Source: Ryuthela nishihirai (taxonomy: Eukaryota > Arthropoda > Arachnida > Araneae > Heptathelidae). Taken from it: DNA of 64,000 nt. The notes under the pieces are model-generated. The model worked only from the letters and a program-made list of their open reading frames with translations, did no database searches and had not been told where the DNA came from. Location of the stretch: contig JAWZYU010000001.1 of NCBI GenBank assembly GCA_038380435.1, forward strand, positions 10,334,001 to 10,398,000. Reading direction: 5' to 3'. Positions 23,182 to 34,456 of this stretch are shown here, piece after piece; within the stretch, counting starts at the first letter, position 1, and each line of letters opens with the position of its first letter. The position numbers were made by a program, and so were the translations under genes.

Positions 23182-26100
23182 CTCTTCCAGTGTCCACGTT
23201 GTCTGTACACATTTGGAGAATCTGAATCGAGGTACCAAGGACGTATGTGTATGTTTTTAGTACAACAACAAAAAAAAATCGAATTTTTAAAAATAAAAAT
23301 TGCCATTGTATTTTTTTTAAATATATAACTTATAAAAATACATAATTCAGACTTCAAAAATAATATTTTGTTTTTTAATTTAATGCATATTTTATTAAAC
23401 TACAATATAAATAATTTTATAAATTAATAGATTCTGAAAAAAATTCATCGCCGCTACGGCGGGAATCGAACCCGCGCCACCTGATTGCCATTTCTTAGAA
23501 GCACTAAACGGTATTGCTGATTTGCTTGTTAACGTTCCTATTTACTGAAGCAACTTTCTGATTTAAGCTCAAAAGTTTGATTTGAACTATTATCAACAAA
23601 TATTTCCTAAAATTTTCGAAAATCTGCTAAAAATTAACAAAAAAAAATCTGCTATTTTTAAAAGCGATAGATTTTGGAAGTAATTACAAAAAAGTACCGC
23701 CTTTTTTTTTTCTTTTTCACACTCTTTTCTGTCATAAACCTATTTCAGTATTCCCAAGTTATTTTTATCATTTTTCCCAGCATTCTATGCATCTTTCCCA
23801 CCTTCAAAATCGAAACTGGAAGTAAACACATCCTTCTTAGAAATTCTGGTTGTAGCTGCATTTAATTAGCTATTCTTCACTGAGGCAAACAAGATGCAGG
23901 TGGCTGACACATGCAATCTCTGTTGTGTGTGCTATAAGTGTTGTTTACCGTTTTGGTTCAGCATATTGGATACCATTTGTAGAGTTAATATTTACTTTTT
24001 TATATTTTAATCTTAGTTTTCATTTCAGTAGATTTAGTTTTGTAAATTAGCGATCTTTTGGCTGATTGATAAGTATTGAGTTTTCCATAGTTATGCTACA
24101 TCGTATGGTTGGCCTACAACTTGTTGCTGTGGATATTTTAACATCACATTAGGCTATATGTTAATTTTACTTTATTATTTATTACTTTTCCAGTAAAACT
24201 TTGATCTAGTATCATTTCTTGAAAATAAAAAAGGTCTTGGGTATGGAAGCAAATCAATTTCTGCAGATTTACTTCTGTTAGTTAACGATCTTTCGATCGG
24301 CTAAAAATTTTTTGCAGATATTTTATTTAACATCCCATTAGGTTATATGTAATTTTTCTTTTATTATTTCTTGTTTTTTTAGCAAGAAAACTTTGAACTT
24401 GTACCGTTTTCTGAAAATGAATGTCTTGGATACAGAAGCAAAATAGACTTCCTTGCTATGGAAATCGGCTGTCATGTGGGAAGGCAATTTCAGGAAGGGC
24501 TGGTGCTTTGGTGCACAAACCTTTCTACACTTAGCCAAGATCGCCAAATTTAACACCCAAAGAAAAAATTCATAATGTTTAGCAAAAAAAACAGCCAAGG
24601 AAGTTTTTTTCTATTTCATAACCAGTTCAGAAAATCCAGTGAATGTGAGAAGTTCAAGTTACATTGTATAACACTGATCATGCTTAAAGTATACGATACT
24701 GAAAAGAATCATTAAAAGAAATAAAAATCATATTTCAGGATGAATATTACATTATTCGGGAGGAAATTTCCTTTTGATAAATATATAATTTAACCATTTC
24801 TATTCATCAGGTTTTCCAAAGTGAAGTCTTAATTGTATAGCGCGATCTTTTTTTTCACCATATCACATTGAAAAAGGCTTATTAAAATCAATATGCTTGG
24901 AAATTTATATATATATTATTTTTATAAAATTCGTAATTATATTCTGTTTAATTTGATATATAACATGACCTATTTCTGTTGATTGCTTATTTTTAAAAAA
25001 TTTCTAAAGTTGACTTGTTTATTTGACTCAGCACAATTGGTTAAAAGCCTGGAATTTTCTCAAAGTATGGTACTGAGAAAAAAAATACAAAAACAAGAGA
25101 AATATTTACTTAAAACCAAAAAAAATTTTTTTTTTGTTATTCAGATATATATAGCCATTCTATTCATGTGCATTGTAATCATTTCTGTCTATTAGTTTTT
25201 TTAAATAAATTTTTATTTGAGTTGTCAGTTGCTTTTTTTTACTACATGACTCTAAAAAAGTCCTATTAAATAAAACATAATGTCTTTTTTGTTAAATACC
25301 TGATTTTCAGAAAATCCAGAATTATATGTTGATTAATTTGGTATACAAAATGCCATAATTCCTTTCATTAGTTATTTGGCAGAAAAGTTCTAAAGTTAAA
25401 GTTTTTTTTTTTGGCTGAGCATAGGCAGAATATAGCTTGGTTCCTGGATAGAAACCTGTTTTCCAGGTTGGACATTGGAAGGGTTAATGGGATTCTTTGC
25501 CCTGTTTATGAAATGGATAAAACACCTTCTTGGCCACTTTTTGTTTACTAAACATTATGATTTTTTCTTTGAGTGTTGAATTTTAAAGGTCTTGGCTAAG
25601 TGTCAAGTTTGTGCACAAAAGCAAAAAAACCCAACTGTATATATTGTCAAAGTGGCACAGCAAAGTTACTAAGAGAGAGAGAGAGAGGGGGGGGGGGGGT
25701 AAAAACTTATGTTGAAATTATTCTCCAGCAGAAGGGATGATTTCTGTGCCAAGGAAGTTTTCGATTTTTTGCTTCCGTATCCAAGACCTCATTCATTTTC
25801 AGGAAACAACATATGATCAAAGTTTTTTATTACTGAAAAATGAAGAAATAATAAAATAAAAATTAATGCGATGTTAAATAAAATATCCATAGCAACAAGT
25901 TGCAAGTTGGCCATCCATTATAGCACAACTCCAAAAAATCGATCAATACATCAACCAACCAAAAGATCAATAATTTACAAAAAATAAATCTACTGAAATA
26001 AAAACTGAGGTCTAAATACAAAAAAAAATATTAACTTTACAAAGGTTATCTGATTTATCTTCTGATTTATTGGAAAAGCACTGTAAACAATCTATTATGG

Positions 26101-26688
26101 AGCCACTTATAACACATGGAAGAAAGATATCACATGTGAGCCACCTGCCTCCTCAGCTGCTGGCAGTGAGCTGTGACCTAGTTACAGCTGCAGACAGTAT
26201 TGAAAAGCCTAAGAAAGCTGTTATGACTTACAGCTTCGATTTTAAGAGCAAGAAAAAGGCATAGAATGCTGGGATAAATATAATAATAAATAAAAATAAT
26301 TTTGCGAATGTTTAAATAAGTTTATGGCAGAAAAGAGTGTATAACGGAAAAAACAAATGGTGGTATGTACTTTGCAATTACTTCCAAAATGTGCCATTTT
26401 TAAAAATAGCAGTTTTTTGTTAATTTTCAGGAGATTTTCGAAACTTAAAGAAAAATTTGTTGATAATGGTTCAAAATAAATTTGGGAGTTACTGGTTTAA
26501 ATATGGGGGTTCGTTCAGCAAAAAGTAATGTTAACAAACAAATCAGCAATATCACATAATGCTTCTAAGAAATGGCAATCAGATGGCTTTAACAAGTCAT
26601 TTATATTGTAGTTTAATAAAATATGCATCAAATGAAAATACAAAATATTATTTTTTCAAGCCTAAATTAAGTATGTTTATAAGATATA

Positions 26689-26980
26689 CACTGAAGTACC
26701 ATTGAATTAGAGATAGGAAACATTAACCAACGAAGCCCAGATTTAAATCCCATCGAAAATCTTTGGGATAGCATTGAGCAAAATGTTTGGGCCTGTGTCC
26801 CATCAGCAACGACCGTCAGAGAATTGTGGACAGCTCTGGAGGATGCATGGGTCGCCATACCTGTGGAACATTTACACAAGCTTGTGGAGTCCTTGCTTCA
26901 TTGTGTGGTGGCCGTCATCAGGGCCAAAGGGGGTTCAACATTTTACTAAGTTACTATTCCTAATTGAATGCACTTCAGTG
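26689..26980 (+). mobile_element. internally deleted Tc1/mariner element
   Basis: The 292-bp element has inverted ends CACTGAAGT and ACTTCAGTG and is flanked by TA on both sides (26687-26688, 26981-26982). It lies in the right arm of the giant palindrome and has no counterpart in the left arm, so it inserted after the palindrome formed or into only one arm. Confidence 0.85.
26722..26949 (+). pseudogene. C-terminal remnant of Tc1-like transposase
   Basis: One open frame reads SPDLNPIENLWDSIEQNVWA and continues to IRAKGGSTFY before a stop. SPDLNPIExLWD is the signature around the third catalytic acidic residue of Tc1-like DDE transposases. The N-terminal DNA-binding and first two catalytic parts are gone, so only an end fragment is left between the terminal repeats. 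Confidence 0.85.
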
Positions 26981-27119
26981 TATATAAAAAATTTTACAAC
27001 AGCAATTTTTATTTTTAAAAAAATCGATTTTTTTTTTGCACTGAAAATGTATACATACATCCTCGGCCTCTCATTATGGATTCTATGAATGTATACAGAT
27101 GATGTGGACACTATAAAAG

Positions 27120-29334
27120 TTAATCAATACCTACTAGTCCTAATAAAAAGCATTACAGAGAGCTTCATAAACATGTAAAGGATCAGTTAGCAGCTGATAA
27201 GAATCTTTGGTTTGATGGCTTGGCTAACAAAGCCGAGGAAGCAGTTAGACAGCACAACAGCAGAGAGCTGTACCAGATAGTTAACATTTTCTGTGGATAG
27301 GTGTAAAGGGATTGAAGGATAAACATGGTAAGGTTATTATAGAAGGTGAGGTTTCTGTCGTGACTAGGTGGGCTGAGCATTTCAGTGATATTCTAAATAA
27401 TGTGGTTAGTTCTACTTCCATTATTTTTAATGATGATAGGTGTATTACTGGCTTTAATGTTGGCCCCATAACACCATCTGAAGTTTTTGGCTATTTTTAA
27501 AATTAAACTACATAAATCCCCAGGGATAGATGAAATTATTACAGAAATGTTTAGAGCTGGGAATATTTCGTTTACCATATGGATGATTGAAATTTTGAAT
27601 ATTTTTTATGATAAAGGCATGATTCCTAAGGATTTTAGCAGAGCTATTATTATCCCTATTTTGCAAAAAGACGATCGCAGATCTTGTGATAACTATAGGG
27701 GTATCAGCCTACTTTCTATTCCAGGAAAGGCACTTTGCATGATTGTGGTTAATATAATTAGGAATATGGTTGACAGAAAATTGCATGATGAGCAATGTGG
27801 ATTCAGAAGTGGTAGGGGATGTGTGGATCAGATATTTTCACTTAGGCAGATTCTTGAGAAATGTTTAGAGTTTCAGAAACCTTTGGTTACTAGCTTTATT
27901 GATTTCAAAAAGGTTTTGACTCTGTCGATCATCATAATTTGTGGTTGTTTGTGATATCATATGACATACCAGACAAATTAGTTCAACAAATTAATGAAAA
28001 CTCTCTATAATAACACTGAGTCATCTGTGACAGTTGATAAGGTTGAAGCAATTGGTTTAGCATTGCTTCTAGTGTTCGATAAAGGTACATTTTGTCTCCT
28101 TTTCTCTTTTAATTTGATTATTGATTATGTTATGTGAAATTCAGTGCAAGAGAATGATTTTGGCCTTAAATGGTCTAGAAATATGAAAACTTCTGATTTA
28201 TGCCAAACTGCATTTTTACATTTGCCAAAAGGGCTGATGATCTAGCCCTTTTGACAAAAATGATGTTGATGAGATGAACTTTTTTTTATTCGAGCTGTTG
28301 ATGAGACTGGTAGTAGGGTAATTTGGTGATAAACAGAGAGACTATAGTGATGAAAATTGGTCAGGCAGGATGTGATTCAATTACTCTGAATAGTTCCACT
28401 CTTGAGCAGGTGAGGGCGGGGGTGGCTCAGTCGGTATGCTACCAACTGAGCCACCCCCTGCCTGGCTCATAATCTGTAGTTCCCAGGTTCGAGTCCCAGC
28501 TGGGTCAACATTGAGATTTGCCTCTGCAAAATTACTCGCCCTGCCCACAGTCAGTAGGGGACACCGATGGGCTTGGAAAGGCTGCCGTCCGTCGGATGGA
28601 ACATTAAGCCATGGCCTTGTGTGTAGGAGGGCCATACCCTGTGCATGTTAAAGAACACGCTGGATGGCCTTGACGGGAGGCTACCATCTGTCTCCCAACA
28701 GCTGTTACAGTGGGTCCCCTCCCCCAACTTTCTCTGAGCCTTCGGGGTCCATGTGACCGGGCCATTTAGCCCATGGTGTGCAAAAAAAGTGCCGCTCAGA
28801 GGTAAAACAACCCAACCCAACTTCAGCAGGTGTCACAGTTTAATTATCTTGGGAGCTATGTAATAGATACTGGTGATGTGTGGCATGAGATTAACAGACG
28901 AAAAGGGATTGCTGCTGGGACTTTTAAGAATCTATGGATAGTGTGGAAAAATAGGCTTATACATGAAGAAATATGTAGTGAAACTTGGACACTTGTAAAC
29001 AAGATAACAGGAAACTTGATGCTTTTGTTCTAGATGCTTACTCTTCTATTGTTCTAGATGCTTTACGTATCTTGGACATTAGGTGGTTTAACTTTGTAAG
29101 TAATGATGAGTTAGGCAAAGGAGTCGACAACCTCCTTTGAGCATTATATTGTGCAGAGAGAGAGAGAGACTATATTGGTTTGATCATGTTGCCCGTATGG
29201 ATATTTATAGATCAATGAATAGGATTATGAACAGTGTGCCGAATGGCCTCAGAAAGAGGGGAAAACCTAGGATGCGGTGGACAGACAATGTCAAACAGGA
29301 CATTTTAGAATTGGTGTGCATGCAGCAGATGTAG
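27120..29334 (+). pseudogene. late linker and reverse transcriptase of LINE D
   Basis: Frames 27312-27500 and 27487-27954 carry LHKSPGIDEI, GISLLSIPGKAL, CGFRSGRGCVDQIFSL and SFIDFKKVL. The palm region from 28000 to 28380 is highly decayed, with only traces of GVRQ and the YADD block (about 28190-28250). A SINE interrupts at 28413-28820. Then 28830-29033 (FNYLGSYVIDTGDV) and 29137-29334 (DHVARMDIYRSMNR) finish the C-terminal part. It is more decayed than C, E, G or H. Confidence 0.8.
28413..28820 (+). repeat. tRNA-SINE family 2, full-length, in LINE D
   Basis: The head has TGGCTCAGTCGGTATGCT (A box) and GGTTCGAGTCCC (B box at about 28488). The body ends GGTAAAACAACCCAACCC. LINE sequence CTTGAGCAGGTG (28401-28412) recurs as CTTCAGCAGGTG (28821-28832), a 12-bp target duplication with one change. 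Near the head a palindrome-like GGTGGCTCAG...CTGAGCCACC folds on itself. Confidence 0.9.
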
Positions 29335-29356
29335 TCCCATCGCTGCTTGATAATGA

Positions 29357-29580
29357 TGATGATGATAGAAATGAACAGTAGAAATATGTTCATTTTTATA
29401 TAGGTATACTTTTTTCAATATTATGCAAAGTCAGAAATTTTGACAAAACATCTGGCAAATTAATTTTTCTATATGAAATTCCACACTAAATTCAATGGAA
29501 ATAATAAAAAAATAGACCTTGGTTAAAAAAAAAACTTTATTGGAAAAAACATAATTCATTCTCTATTGAGTCAAATGATG
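29357..29580. other. no recognised gene
   Basis: Short AT-rich stretch between LINE D and the inverted duplicate of the Tc1 end. Confidence 0.4.
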
Positions 29581-29585
29581 ATGAG

Positions 29586-29757
29586 ATGTTGCTGCAGAGA
29601 TTTGACAGAAACATCTTAGTGTAATAGCCACAATGTTTATACACTGAGATGCCAGTTTAATAGACACACCTACCTAGTAGTGTGTCACACCTTCTTTGGC
29701 CCTAGAACAATTCAAATTCATCAGGGCATTGAACTTACAAGGTGCTGGATGTGTACA
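29586..29757 (-). repeat. inverted copy of Tc1 right end plus SINE tail
   Basis: About 170 bp are the near-exact reverse complement of 31779-31961. The copied part includes the Tc1 end (ACACTGAGATGCCAGTTTAA) and also the SINE-like flank beyond it (TGTCAAATCTCTGCA). Because flanking sequence is included, this is an inverted duplication of a chromosomal segment and not simply the element's other terminal repeat. Confidence 0.8.
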
Positions 29758-30376
29758 TTGAATGGAATACATTGATGTGGGCTCTATTGAGCCCACATCA
29801 ATTATAATTAGAAGACAATTGTTTTGAGAATGGGTGAGTTTTAGTTATGATTAGGAGGGCTTTAGCCCTCTCTGAAAGTGTTTTACAATACACTTAGTCA
29901 AAACTAATAAGACTAAAATAGATTGAAATTCAGCTACATGCTGTATTGTTATAGCAAGAAATCACCCCTAATAAAAATTAAGTACAGGCTATAAAATACA
30001 AGTTTTGTACAACTCTGTGATCAAAAAATGCATTGCTGAGTAGTTGTGGAAAGTTGAAAGACTGTGATGAAAGTGCATAAGAACCAGGGGAATGATTCAT
30101 TGAAATGATGAAAGTGAGAAAACTAGGTTGAAAGAAAGAAACATCATGAACATTTTAATGACTATTTCATGTTTTCACCTCAATTCAAATGATATTCGAA
30201 AGTTCTGTTTACCAGATTTCACTATTAACTGTATCATTATTTTTTGAAAAGTCTTCAAGCTACTGAGCAGGCTAATACTAGTTACAGATAAAAAACAAAA
30301 TTATCATTTTTAATACATATATATATGTTCACATACTTAAGTTCCAATAAAGACCATAAGTAGATTGTATACTTAC
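29758..30376. other. no recognised gene; two small hairpins
   Basis: GATGTGGGCTC-TATT-GAGCCCACATC at about 29774 and GAGGGCT-TT-AGCCCTC at about 29847 are short hairpins. Otherwise AT-rich with no gene. It does not resemble Tc1 internal sequence. Confidence 0.45.
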
Positions 30377-30478
30377 TGAAAAATGTAAGTAACTACAACG
30401 CTGGCTGAGTTTTTTTCTTTCTTTTTCAAGTTTCTCTTTTTGTGCTAACATTCGATAATGCTCCATCAAAGAAGAAAT
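30377..30478 (-). CDS. candidate coding exon, coiled-coil-like (host gene?)
   Basis: On the minus strand an AG (30480-30479) precedes a 102-base open block that ends directly before GTAAGTATAC, a strong splice-donor match. The block is 34 codons in one frame, so it could be skipped or included without a frame change. It encodes MEHYRMLAQKEKLEKERKK, charged and helical, coiled-coil-like. The pyrimidine tract is weak. I do not recognise the protein and no neighbouring exon is visible, so this could be chance; but nothing around it belongs to a transposon. Confidence 0.3.
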
Positions 30479-30849
30479 CTAAAATGTAAATTTCCAAACA
30501 ATAAGAAAAATTACTCTTTGAAAAAAAAAAACAAACAGCAGACATAAGAAACTTTTACAAACTTTTACTTAACTTTTTAATTACTGAAATAATATGTATT
30601 TATTATCTCATTGCTCAATTTCCATAAATAATTTTTTTAATTTGTAAAATTGTATCCCATTTGGAAAATGTTTTAAAATACTTGCTATGCTATGTGTATT
30701 AGAGAGCATTTCTCACCACATGATGATACTAAACATGGGTTAAAAAGCTATTGTACCAATTAGGTACACCACTCCTCATCACCTTAATCCAACACATAAT
30801 ACATCATGTGACCATGGTGTGCAGTATAAATCACAAAGATCAGCTTTTT
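30479..30849. other. no recognised gene
   Basis: AT-rich sequence upstream of the Tc1-like relic. I could not find the relic's own left terminal repeat here. Confidence 0.4.
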
Positions 30850-31898
30850 TGAGCATCAGTTAGAGTTGGATTTAACATTAGAATATCAAAACAAGCAATC
30901 TGAGGGGCTTTGAACATGGCATGATAGTGTTAGGCATGCCATTCTAGCATCTCCTGGGCTTTTCACACCATTCCAGGGTTTACAGAGATGGTGCCAAAAA
31001 GCAAAAGACTACCAGTGATTGGCAATCCCGTGGATGAAAACAGCCTGCAGATCAGAGGGGTGAATAGATGGGCCACAACCAAGCAAATCACAGCAAAATT
31101 AAAGATTGGTGTGAATAAGGTCATCTCCAAATGCACCACATATTGTACCTTGTTGTGAATGGGCTACAACAGCCATTGGCCATGTCAAGTGCTGATGTCA
31201 GGGAAGAACATGAAAGTGGGTCTCTAGTGGGCATAGGAACATTGACACTGGACCATTGAGGACAGGAAAAAGGTAACCTGGTTGGATGAATCAAGGTTCC
31301 TTTTGCATCATGCTGATGGAAGAATCAGAATTTGACACAAGCAACATGAGGCTATGGAGCTGCCTTTTCTGGTGTCAACTGTTACAGAAAAGTGGTGTGG
31401 GTGTGGGGAGCATATTCCTGGCACACATTATGTCCCCTGATACCCACTGAAGGACATCAGAACACAATGGCATATTTGAATATCATTGCTGGCCAAGTTC
31501 ATCATGGCTACAGTTAATCCTTACTCAGATGGGCACTTTCAGTAAAATAATGCATCTGTTCACAAGGCCCGTATCGTCACAGAATGGTTCCAGGAACAAG
31601 TCAAAGAGTTTCCCTTGCTTCATTAGCCTGCGCAGTCTCCATATCTAAAACCATAATGAGCATCTTTGGGAGGAGTTGGTAAGGGCTATTCACAGCAAGA
31701 CTGTGCCACCAACCAATTTGCATCAACTTCATGACGGAATCATTTCCACATGCAATACAAATTGGTACAACATTCCTGCGAACACATCCAGCACCTTGTA
31801 AGTTCAATGCCCTGATGAATTTGAATTGTTCTAGGGCCAAAGAAGGTGTGACACACTACTAGGTAGGTGTGTCTATTAAACTGGCATCTCAGTGTATA
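30850..31898 (+). pseudogene. Tc1-like transposase relic
   Basis: Read across frames: ISKQAI near 30885, VTWLDESRFLLHHADGRIRI (first DDE block) near 31275, then FQxNNASVHKARIVTEWFQE near 31550, where the usual QDNA is changed to stop-NNA, removing the second catalytic Asp. SPYLKP near 31632 stands where SPDLNPIEHLWEEL is expected, with EHLWEEL in a shifted frame. The right terminal sequence ends ACTGGCATCTCAGTGTA at about 31898. Many stops; inactive. Confidence 0.75.
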
Positions 31899-31965
31899 AG
31901 CATTGTGGCTATTACACTAAGATGTTTCTGTCAAATCTCTGCAACAAGCAGTTGCTTGAGATGTA
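31899..31965 (+). repeat. 3' half of a SINE family 1 copy
   Basis: TTCTGTCAAATCTCTGCAAC followed by AAGCAGTTGCTTGAG matches the family tail (CTGTCAGACCTCTGTGGCAA then GCAGCTGCTTGAG). It abuts the Tc1 right end, so the Tc1 element inserted into a SINE and the SINE's 5' half is no longer on the other side. Confidence 0.6.
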
Positions 31966-32445
31966 ATTCTTTTTTTCATTTACACAAAACTTTCCAAGGT
32001 TTGGTAATCACATTTGTTTCTATGAATTTTAAGTGAAATGGGTTATCATGTTAGCAGTGTAATGCATTTCCTAACGATGCACTAATAACACTAGACAACA
32101 AATTGAAACTTTTTTTTATAACATTGGTCAAATAGGATGTTTTTAACTAATTTTGGGGTCCTGAATTCAAATATGGCAGTGAAAAATCTGCAGCATGTAC
32201 AGTTTTTCTTTAAATTACAGATTGATGTATTTCAAATTTCAATGAATATGTATACCTGGGAAATGAAAATAAATGTGACTATTTTATTAAATTGCAACTT
32301 AAACTCATTAATTAGTTACATGATTACAGTGAAAAAAAATTGGAAACATCATAGTTATAGACCACTGAATATAAAGTAACAAATGAAATAATATTGAAAA
32401 GCAAAATAAGAAAACATGGGTAAGGATTTTTATACTTACAAAAAG
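31966..32445. other. AT-rich, no recognised gene
   Basis: An 80-codon frame at 32137-32379 has no recognisable motif. I see nothing else. Confidence 0.4.
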
Positions 32446-34314
32446 TTCATTTTTGTCTTTTATGTGCTGAGGTATCTTTTTTCTTCAAGAACCAACAGTA
32501 GTCACCCATCATTGATGAGTCCCACCTTCCTTGGTATATTTCCTCCATGGTTCTGATATCCTGGTAAAATCTTTTACCTTGCTCATCACTGACAGCTCCT
32601 AAGTTCTCGAGAAAGAAGTCGAGATGCGAGTGCAAGAATGGATCTTCAAAGATATTCGGCAGCCAAAATTTTCATAGTTTTTGAGAAGATCTTGACTGAG
32701 CTGATGGTAGTTTTCCTCTGATTCCCCAGAAAACCCTGTACCACAGACGTGAAGGATTTCCATTCAGAGTGTTCCTTCATATTCAGTTTTTCTTTGAAGA
32801 CAGTATCATTCAGTAGCTTACTGATCTGAGAACTAACAAAGATCCCTTCTTTGAATTTGGCACCACTTAATTTTGGAAATTTTTCCTTCAAGTGCAAAAA
32901 TTCTTTACCAGTTTTATCCATAGCCTTTACAAAGTTTTTCTTAAGCTCCAGTTTGATGTGTAGTGGTGGGAGTAGAACATCAGAGGGGTCAACTAGAGGC
33001 TTATACCTCACATTACTCTTTCCAAGAATAAAAACATCTCTTTTGGGCCAATTTTTTGTCTTGTAGTGTTCCTTTCTGATCCTACTGTCCCACAAACACA
33101 GAAAACAGCAAAATTTTGTGAAGCCTCCTTGAAGCCTGAGCAAGAGAGATATGACTTTTAGGTTACCACATATTGTCCACTTTTTTCCACATATTGTCCA
33201 CTAAACTGATCATATTTTAGAGCAGTGAGTATTTTTTCCATGCTTTCATAAGCTTCCTTCATTTTCACATCGTGTGTCACTCGAATGGAAGATTTTTAGT
33301 TTCCTTTATGCAAAAGGACAGCTTTTAAGCTGAATTTTGACGAATCTATAAATATACACCATTCCTTAGAGTCGTGAGTTGTTCCAATTTCTTCCATCAG
33401 CCCTGAAATATCTGTGCAGAAACACAACCATCTTGCATCTCATAATAAGCAGATAAAGCCAAATTTCTCTTTCTGAACAGAAAGGATGTTTCCTTCTGGT
33501 ACCCTTGGCCAGAAGATTCCACTCTTGAAGTTTTGAACCTAAAACCTCAGCTTGTTATTTGGAAAGTCCTAGGTCTCAAACAAGATAATTTAGTTCATTT
33601 TGCTGAATCAGATGAAGCTCATCTAACTTTTTAGAGGTGTATGCAGGATCTGTATGTGCCTCAAAATCTTCCTCTGATGAATGTGAATCCATCTCCTCCC
33701 AGTAAGGGCCGTCTTAAGGCATGGGCACACTCGGCAGTTGCCCAGGGGCCCCATGATTCTAGCGGCCCCATGCTGCCATATTGTTCATGAGTAACACATG
33801 TACTACCCCCCTTAGATGGGTGGGTAGGTAGGGGCCCCAGTTCATTGCTTTCTCCAGAGGCCTACAATACTGTTAAGATGGCACTGCTCCCATTTGGTTG
33901 GAGGTGTTGGTATAGGAAGATCTTCTCTATGAGGAAATGCCTTATGGCTGAAGACACATTTGGATATTTTATTTTGCTTTTGTTCTTTTTTGAAAAGCCT
34001 GACACTTTAATTAAACAAAAATAGCAATCATGCAAGTAACTAATTGGCTCATGCCAAACCATTGGAACTGCAAAGGGCATGGATTTTATCTTACCTTTCA
34101 ACCATTCACTCAGGCCAACAAAACACGAAATGCAGCACATATGTGGAGCCCATGTTTTGTCCTGATCTCCAACATGACATCCAAAATAAAAGTTATAGAC
34201 TTTCTTCACAATCTTTGTAAAAGAATGACTGTGGGATTTTAAAATATAATTTCCACACACATAACAAAACTTATCTGGCACATTAACACATCCGTGATGC
34301 TGCCTTTGTGCCAT
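32446..34314 (-). pseudogene. relic of a widespread multicopy protein family of unknown function
   Basis: Read from 34314 down. The N-terminal part (33862-34314) has a Cys-rich block CYVCGNYILKS, then GDQDKTWAPHMCCISCFVGL and MPFAVPMVWHEP, then CYFCLIKVSGFSKKNKSKI: paired CxxC motifs suggest zinc binding. The middle (33150-33700) is in broken frames. 32646-33143 has GGFTKFCCFLCLWDSR, DVLLPPLHIKLELKKNFVKA and KFPKLSGAKFKEGIF; 32447-32635 has HLDFFLENLGAVSDEQGKRF and MMGDYCWFLKK. I know this as an uncharacterised family repeated in many invertebrate genomes; its function and mode of spread are not known to me. A MITE at 33701-33885 and several stops break it. Confidence 0.7.
33701..33885. mobile_element. 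hAT-type MITE inside the unknown-family relic
   Basis: A GC-rich 185-bp block begins GGGCCGTCTTAAGGCATGGG and ends with the inverted counterpart TTAAGATGGCACTG. The flanks CTCCCAGT (left) and CTCCCATT (right) look like an 8-bp target duplication, the hAT size; the exact border is uncertain by a few bases. The centre has the GCCCAGGGGCCCC-type sequence common in such MITEs. It separates the N-terminal and middle coding parts of the host relic. Confidence 0.75.
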
Positions 34315-34456
34315 TTAAATGCCAAAATTCACTCTTCAACGTACAGCACATGTTCCTTCTACAATGAAAACAACAAGAATGGCAGTCTGTTAGGTTACTG
34401 TTACATGTTTTCTCCCACTTGGCAATCAGTGTTGCCAGCCACAAAAAGTAAAATAT

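Larger units (their letters stand above)
23182..27119. mobile_element. TTAA-bounded giant imperfect palindrome, no transposase seen
   Basis: Both joints are TTAA. The ends are inverted matches: CTCTTCCAGTGTCCACG at 23182 and CTTTTATAGTGTCCACA (reverse complement of the 27119 end). The similarity continues inward for about 1.7-1.9 kb per arm: 23694-23790 pairs with 26270-26370, 23940-24260 with 25780-26140, and 24470-24600 with 25500-25640. The centre is near 25.0 kb. The left arm has an extra 180-200-bp tandem copy (24040-24250 and 24290-24450). A tRNA-3'-half-like block with a B box (GGTTCGATTCCCGCC, minus strand, about 23463-23478) is only in the left arm. TTAA and C-starting ends suggest a piggyBac-type origin; Kolobok is the alternative. 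Confidence 0.75.
21797..29356 (+). mobile_element. RTE-like LINE copy D, split by a 3.9-kb palindrome
   Basis: The 5' piece is 21797-23181 (5' end through endonuclease) and the 3' piece is 27120-29356 (late linker to GAT tail). Both joints lie exactly at TTAA sites that are normal LINE sequence, but they are different TTAA sites, equivalent to 38000-38003 and 38284-38287 of copy E. About 280 bp between them is missing from D. Confidence 0.85.

Noticed and set aside
23440..23500. tRNA gene on the minus strand
   Set aside because: A B-box-bearing 3' half (GGTTCGATTCCCGCC) is present, but no matching 5' half, anticodon arm or acceptor pairing is visible. It is kept only as a tRNA-like block.
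24338..24598. 86-codon minus-strand frame in the palindrome as a transposase piece
   Set aside because: The mirrored arm does not keep the frame, and no DDE or zinc-binding motif is visible.
28381..28820. Antisense frames of 84 and 89 codons as a gene
   Set aside because: They lie wholly within the SINE family 2 copy and recur in its other copies.
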